Both the position numbers and the translations under genes were made by a program. From NCBI RefSeq assembly GCF_039778605.1, contig NZ_CP156060.1:3562001-3626000 (forward strand): a stretch of 64,000 nt of DNA, given 5' to 3'. The notes under the pieces are model-generated. The model searched no databases and was not told where the DNA came from. It saw only the letters and a program-made list of their open reading frames with translations. Positions 59,536 to 64,000 of the stretch are shown here, in pieces. This DNA comes from Flavobacterium sp. WV_118_3 (GTDB lineage: Bacteria > Bacteroidota > Bacteroidia > Flavobacteriales > Flavobacteriaceae). Position 1 is the first letter of the stretch. The number at the start of each line of letters is the position of its first letter.

Positions 59536-62385
59536 TTAATGTGCCTGTAGCCAGTCTTTTCCATATCCTAATTCTACTTCCAAAGGGACATCCAGTTTAA
59601 AAGCTTCTTCCATTTCGTGTTTAATCATGGGCTGAATACGTTCCAGTTCGCTGTTGTGAACGTCAAATACAAGCTCATCGTGTACCTGTAACAACATCTT
59701 ACTTTTCCAGTTTTCGGAAATCAATCGTTTATGAATATTGATCATGGCAATTTTGATGATGTCGGCAGCACTTCCCTGAATTGGCGCGTTAACGGCATTT
59801 CGTTCGGCAGCGCCACGAACTACGGCATTCGCGGAGTTGATGTCTTTTAAATAACGACGACGGCCTAATACGGTTTGTACATAGCCGTGTTCACGAGCCG
59901 ATTCCATTTGTTCCTGAATATAGGCTTTTAGTCTCGGGTAGGTCTGGTAGTAGGCGTCGATCAATTCTTTACTTTCCGAACGGGATAACGACGTTTGGTT
60001 ACTCAATCCGAAGGCCGAAACACCATAGATGATTCCGAAGTTTACTGTTTTGGCATGGCTACGCTGTTCGCGGGTTACGGCTTCCAACGGTACGTTAAAT
60101 ACTTTGGCTGCGGTTGACGCGTGAATGTCTTCGCCGTTTTGGAACGACTTGATCATGTTCGGTTCTCCGCTTAAGGCGGCGATAATACGAAGCTCTATCT
60201 GCGAGTAATCGGCAGAAACCAGGGTGTAGTTTTCATCGCGGGCAATAAATGCTTTCCGGATCTGGCGACCTCGTTCGGTTCGGATCGGAATGTTTTGCAG
60301 GTTCGGATTGTTCGAACTTAAACGACCGGTTGCAGCAACAGTTTGCATATAATCGGTATGAACGCGTTGGGTGGCTTTGTCGACCTGTGTTGGCAACGCA
60401 TCGATATAGGTGTTTTTTAATTTAACCAACTGACGCCAGTCTAAAATACTCTGAACAATCTCATGTTCGTTGGCCAGGTAACTCAAAACTTCTTCGCCGG
60501 TTGCATACTGACCGGTTTTGGTTTTTTTCTGTTTGGCTCCGCCGATTTTCAGCTTTTCGAACAGAATATCACCCAACTGTTTTGGTGAGGCCAGATTAAA
60601 ATGTTCTCCGGCAATTTCATAGATTTTTTGTTCCAGGGTTTTGATTTCAATTTCCATATCCTTAGATAAGGATTTCAGGAAGTCAACATCCAGTCGGATA
60701 CCTTCACGTTCCATATCGGCCAATACGGCTACCAACGGAATTTCGATATCTTCGAATAGCTTTTTCGTTCCGGTTTTGTCGAGTTTTTCCGAGAAAAGCG
60801 CTTTTAATTGTAGCGTAACATCGGCATCTTCCACCGCATATTCCTTGATGTCTTCCAAAGCGACATCGCGCATTGATTTCTGATTTTTCCCTTTTTTACC
60901 AATCAGTGTTTCGATCGATTTTGGGGCGTATTTTAAATAGGTTTCAGACAAGACATCCATGTTATGACGCATATCCGGATTGATCAGATAATGTGCAATC
61001 ATGGTGTCGAATAAACGACCTTTTACCGTAATGCCATAATTGGCCAGCACTTTCAGGTCGTATTTTAGGTTTTGTCCTATTTTGAGGATGGTTTCGTTTT
61101 CGAAAAAGGGTAGTAGTTTTTCCAATAAGGTTTTGGCTTCTTCCTGATTGTCCGGGAACGGAACATAAAAGCCTTTTCCTTTTTCATAAGAGAAAGCGAT
61201 TCCAACCAGTTCGGCATGTAAGGCGTCCAATCCGGTTGTTTCGGTGTCAAAACAAACTTCCGGTTGCTGTAACAGGTTTTGAACCAACAAACGGATTCCT
61301 AAATCACCTTGTACGATCTGGTAATTGTGACTGGTGGTTTCCAGTGTATCGTAAAAGCTGTTGTGCGTAGTGGTTGTTGCTACCTGACCGTCGTCAAATA
61401 AAGAAGTCTGGTCTTCGTTTTTCGCTGTTTTCCGTGTTTTGGATACGGTTGAAGCGGAAGGTTCCAGATTGTTGGTGTTAATCTCGTCAAATTCGGAACC
61501 GTCCGCAAAAAGTTTATCGAACTGTTCTTGCATTCTACGGAATTCCAGTTTCTGGAAAATGGCTTCGGTTTTGGCTACATCCGGGCGGGATAATTCGAAG
61601 TTTTTTTCGTCGAATTGCACCGGACAATCCAATAAAATGGTGGCCAGCGTTTTGGATAATATTCCTTTTTCAGCATTGGCCTCGATGTTTTCTTTCATTT
61701 TACCTTTTAGCTCGTGCGTATTGGCCAAAAGGTTTTCCATCGATCCGTATTCTTTTAATAATTTTTTCGCGGTTTTTTCGCCCACACCCGGAAGTCCCGG
61801 AATGTTGTCTACGGCATCACCCATCATTCCCAAAAAGTCGATCACCTGTTCGGGACGTTCAATTTCGAATTTTTCCAATACCTGCGGAACACCCCAGATT
61901 TCAATATCATTACCCATACGTGCCGGCCGGTACATAAAAATGTTTTCGGATACCAACTGAGCAAAGTCTTTATCGGGTGTAACCATATAAACGGTATAGC
62001 CTTCTTTTTCGGCTTGTTTGGCCAACGTTCCGATAAGGTCGTCGGCTTCATAACCGGGTAATTCCATAATCGGAATATGCATGGCCTTCAGGATTTCCTG
62101 AATATACGGAACGGCTATTTTGATGGCCTCCGGCGTTTCATCGCGGTTGGCTTTGTATTCGGGGAACATTTGGCTTCTGAGTTCGCTTCCTCCTTTATCG
62201 AAGGCAACGGCCAGATAACCGGGCTTTTCTCTTTTAATCACATCCATCAGGGAATTCATAAATCCCATAATGGCCGACGTATCCAATCCTTTGGAGTTGA
62301 TGCGCGGGTTTTTGATAAAGGCATAATACCCACGAAAGATCAGTGCGTAGGCATCCAGTAGAAAAAGGCGTTTTTGTTGTGACAT
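59536..62385 (-). CDS. polA: DNA polymerase I
   Basis: The 949-residue protein has all three domains: 5'-3' exonuclease (residues 1-~290: LFLLDAYALIFRGYYAF, ELPGYEADDLIGTLA, PGLPGVGEKTAKKLL); a 3'-5' proofreading domain with the DxE motif in CFDTETTGLDAL, so proofreading may be intact; and polymerase (SADYSQIELRIIAALSGEP, NFGIIYGVSAFGL, LQVHDELVFDV). A start 20 codons upstream is in frame, but MSQQKRLFLL at 62385 is the family start. It serves repair and Okazaki-fragment processing. It is monocistronic and separated by 125 bases from the radical SAM operon. Confidence 0.96.
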   Translation of the reverse strand: MSQQKRLFLLDAYALIFRGYYAFIKNPRINSKGLDTSAIMGFMNSLMDVIKREKPGYLAVAFDKGGSELRSQMFPEYKANRDETPEAIKIAVPYIQEILKAMHIPIMELPGYEADDLIGTLAKQAEKEGYTVYMVTPDKDFAQLVSENIFMYRPARMGNDIEIWGVPQVLEKFEIERPEQVIDFLGMMGDAVDNIPGLPGVGEKTAKKLLKEYGSMENLLANTHELKGKMKENIEANAEKGILSKTLATILLDCPVQFDEKNFELSRPDVAKTEAIFQKLEFRRMQEQFDKLFADGSEFDEINTNNLEPSASTVSKTRKTAKNEDQTSLFDDGQVATTTTHNSFYDTLETTSHNYQIVQGDLGIRLLVQNLLQQPEVCFDTETTGLDALHAELVGIAFSYEKGKGFYVPFPDNQEEAKTLLEKLLPFFENETILKIGQNLKYDLKVLANYGITVKGRLFDTMIAHYLINPDMRHNMDVLSETYLKYAPKSIETLIGKKGKNQKSMRDVALEDIKEYAVEDADVTLQLKALFSEKLDKTGTKKLFEDIEIPLVAVLADMEREGIRLDVDFLKSLSKDMEIEIKTLEQKIYEIAGEHFNLASPKQLGDILFEKLKIGGAKQKKTKTGQYATGEEVLSYLANEHEIVQSILDWRQLVKLKNTYIDALPTQVDKATQRVHTDYMQTVAATGRLSSNNPNLQNIPIRTERGRQIRKAFIARDENYTLVSADYSQIELRIIAALSGEPNMIKSFQNGEDIHASTAAKVFNVPLEAVTREQRSHAKTVNFGIIYGVSAFGLSNQTSLSRSESKELIDAYYQTYPRLKAYIQEQMESAREHGYVQTVLGRRRYLKDINSANAVVRGAAERNAVNAPIQGSAADIIKIAMINIHKRLISENWKSKMLLQVHDELVFDVHNSELERIQPMIKHEMEEAFKLDVPLEVELGYGKDWLQAH

Positions 62386-62519
62386 GATATATGCTATTTG
62401 CTTGTAAAAATACGGAATCCGATATTGATACGATCGAAATTCCAATGGAAATTTATGCGACCGCTTGTCGGTCGATTCCGATTATTCTGTAATTTTAATT
62501 GGTTTTAACCTTGTTAGCT

Positions 62520-63194
62520 ATGAATATTATTATCGTAGAAGATCATGACGAACTGGCTCGGGAAATAGTAACCTACCTCAGCAGCGTGGGCCATTTTTGT
62601 AAAATAAAACAAAGTTGTCGGGAAACACTGGAGGAGATCGACCGAAATCCCTATGATCTGATGTTGCTCGATCTGGGCTTGCCGGATGGCGACGGATTGG
62701 ATTTGCTAAAAGCTGTTCGAAAAGAATGCCATAAAATGGGGGTGATTGTGATTACGGCCCGCGGGGAACTGGACGATCGGATCAACGGGTTTCAGCTTGG
62801 TGCCGATGATTATCTGACCAAGCCTTTTGCACTGAGCGAACTCGGTGCACGTATTTTTGCCGTGATACGACGAATGCATGGGTTTACTTTAAATGAGCTG
62901 AGTATTCACGGATTTAGTATCCAATTACAGGATTATAAGGTAAAACATGGCGAAAATGCCATAGCACTGACCAAAAAAGAGTTTGATGTTTTTCAGTATC
63001 TCGTACTGAATAAAAACCGGGTGGTGACCCGATTACAGTTAACCGAACACCTTTGGGGCGATATTCTGGAATTGAATGCCGATTCGAATTTTATCGACGT
63101 ACACGTCCGGAATTTGCGGAAAAAACTGGAGCATTATGAAAAACTGGACTGGTTTGAAACCGTTCGGAATGTCGGATATCGTATCAATGAATAA
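62520..63194 (+). CDS. OmpR/PhoB-family response regulator
   Basis: The 224-residue regulator has a receiver domain with acidic pair E7-D8, phospho-acceptor D51 (LMLLDLGLPDGDG) and K101 (ADDYLTKPF). A C-terminal winged helix follows (LTKKEFDVFQYLVLNKNRVV, DVHVRNLRKKLE, VGYRIN). An ATG-less extension upstream was rejected; the ATG at 62520 fits the family. The sensor kinase begins three bases after its stop, forming a standard two-component pair. Confidence 0.93.
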   Translation: MNIIIVEDHDELAREIVTYLSSVGHFCKIKQSCRETLEEIDRNPYDLMLLDLGLPDGDGLDLLKAVRKECHKMGVIVITARGELDDRINGFQLGADDYLTKPFALSELGARIFAVIRRMHGFTLNELSIHGFSIQLQDYKVKHGENAIALTKKEFDVFQYLVLNKNRVVTRLQLTEHLWGDILELNADSNFIDVHVRNLRKKLEHYEKLDWFETVRNVGYRINE

Positions 63195-63197
63195 CAG

Positions 63198-64000
63198 ATG
63201 AAATTTAAACACCAGGTAGCCGTTTTTAGTATTCTGACCCGAATCGTACTGATCGTGGTTTTGTGGTTTGTATTGCCGGTATTGGTCGAAAAAGTAGTCT
63301 TCCGGCATATCACGACCAGTCTGCTGGAAAAGAAAGAGAAGTTTATCCGGAATCTCGATAATGAAGAAATCACTAATTTCCTTTCGGATAACAGTATGGA
63401 CGATACCTATGCCAGTTTTTCAAAGCTACACAGTGAATTTTTGCAATTGTCGCGATTGCCGGATCATCAGGTTGTCAAGCAGCATACAGTTTTTGTAACC
63501 GAACCCCGGATCATCGAAAAAGAAGAAAACGAATACCGGATTTTACAGTATTTCTTTAAATATGGAGGAAAATCGTATCTGTTGGAAATCGGAAATAACC
63601 TCGCGCAGGTCAAAGACCTGTATTTTGTGATTCGGTTTTTTACGGTGGCCGTTTTGATCGGGTTGGTTGTGCTTACGTTTTTGCTGGAAGCGTTTTATAT
63701 CGACTATCTGTTGCGTCCGTTTTATAAAATTATTGATCTGAAAATCCGACATATCGATAATCCGGAAACCTATAATATGACTACGATTCAGACGCATTCC
63801 GACGATTTTAAGGAATTGGATCTGGCGCTAAATCAGATGATGGAACGAATGCAGGATGTGATCCGGAAAGAAAAACAGTTTATAGCCAATGTTTCGCACG
63901 AATTGCTAACACCGATCGCAATTCTGAAAAACCGGTTTGAAAACCTGTTACAAAACGATTCGATCAATGATGAAGGACAGGAGAAAATTGTAAGTTCTCT
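63198..64000 (+). CDS. Sensor histidine kinase (partial, cut by the window end)
   Basis: The frame opens at ATG 63198 and stays open to the right edge (267 codons). The first helix is at about 11-30 (ILTRIVLIVVLWFVLPVLV); a ~100-residue periplasmic part follows; helix 2 is at about 138-160. A HAMP-like linker leads to a HisKA start with FIANVSHELLTPIAILKN, which contains the phosphorylated histidine. The ATPase domain lies outside the window. It pairs with the regulator immediately upstream; the signal is unknown. Confidence 0.9.
   Translation, partial: MKFKHQVAVFSILTRIVLIVVLWFVLPVLVEKVVFRHITTSLLEKKEKFIRNLDNEEITNFLSDNSMDDTYASFSKLHSEFLQLSRLPDHQVVKQHTVFVTEPRIIEKEENEYRILQYFFKYGGKSYLLEIGNNLAQVKDLYFVIRFFTVAVLIGLVVLTFLLEAFYIDYLLRPFYKIIDLKIRHIDNPETYNMTTIQTHSDDFKELDLALNQMMERMQDVIRKEKQFIANVSHELLTPIAILKNRFENLLQNDSINDEGQEKIVSS

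Noticed and set aside
62386..62445. Longer PolA start at 62445
   Set aside because: It adds 20 residues before the conserved MSQQKRLFLLDAYALIFRG start of the exonuclease domain.

Overview
The window is a moderately AT-rich chromosomal segment from a member of the Bacteroidota, most likely a Flavobacterium or close relative (Flavobacteriaceae). The evidence is a type IX secretion C-terminal sorting domain at the left edge, the gliding genes gldE and gldD behind mutY and ssb, DUF3078, DUF3127 and DUF4301 proteins, a group II GGGPS-like enzyme, and several promoters of the Bacteroidota form TTG-N(17-23)-TAnnTTTG. No rRNA, tRNA, CRISPR array, complete insertion sequence or prophage is visible. 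Most of the window is core genome; the least explained part is 45.6-59.4 kb.

Layout. 0-5.2 kb: tail of a T9SS cargo protein, DUF3078 protein, dxs, tadA, rng. 5.4-9.4 kb: a 30-residue basic protein, an HU-like protein, then mutY-ssb-gldE-gldD. 9.4-16.6 kb: heavy-metal-domain lipoprotein, DMT permease, an M16 peptidase pair, rplU-rpmA, ahcY. 16.7-21.2 kb: a tightly packed operon of phosphopantetheinyl transferase, GGGPS-like prenyltransferase, pnuC, a NadR-like kinase fused to DUF4301, and arfB. 21.2-23.7 kb: a TPP riboswitch and a TonB-dependent receptor, probably for thiamine or a precursor. 23.8-30.1 kb: Rieske-like lipoprotein, greA, HIT protein, SH3 protein, orphan histidine kinase, flavin reductase, DUF3127 protein, aat, HTH regulator. 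30.1-36.2 kb: thiamine operon thiS-thiC-(TenI-like)-thiE-thiG-thiH-thiF on the minus strand behind a second TPP riboswitch. 36.2-45.6 kb: tag, queuosine-precursor transporter, a 1219-residue TraB/GumN protein, rplM-rpsI-rpsB-tsf, a serine hydrolase.

45.6-59.4 kb: two minus-strand operons containing three radical SAM proteins of the B12-binding-domain type, two methyltransferases, a nucleotidyltransferase-fold protein, a GT2 enzyme, two GT-C/GT87-like membrane glycosyltransferases, a flippase-like protein and a lipoprotein with one CxxCH haem motif. They are separated by two unknown plus-strand genes. Together they look like an uncharacterised envelope glycan or lipid-linked pathway. The window closes with polA and an OmpR-type regulator followed by a histidine kinase cut by the window edge.

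Non-coding structure is rich. The thi operon leader contains a complete set of mutually exclusive helices for a translational TPP switch. The TonB-receptor leader has a hairpin covering its start codon. A family of about 33-base palindromes (arms ACCTGACAGGT / ACCTGTCAGGT) occurs four times plus one variant; one copy lies in frame inside the TenI/ThiE-like gene. Two solitary 20-base sequences resembling IS150-group (IS3 family) ends occur at 303 and 23737. A terminator-like hairpin lies in the greA leader, and structured leaders precede rplM and rpsB.
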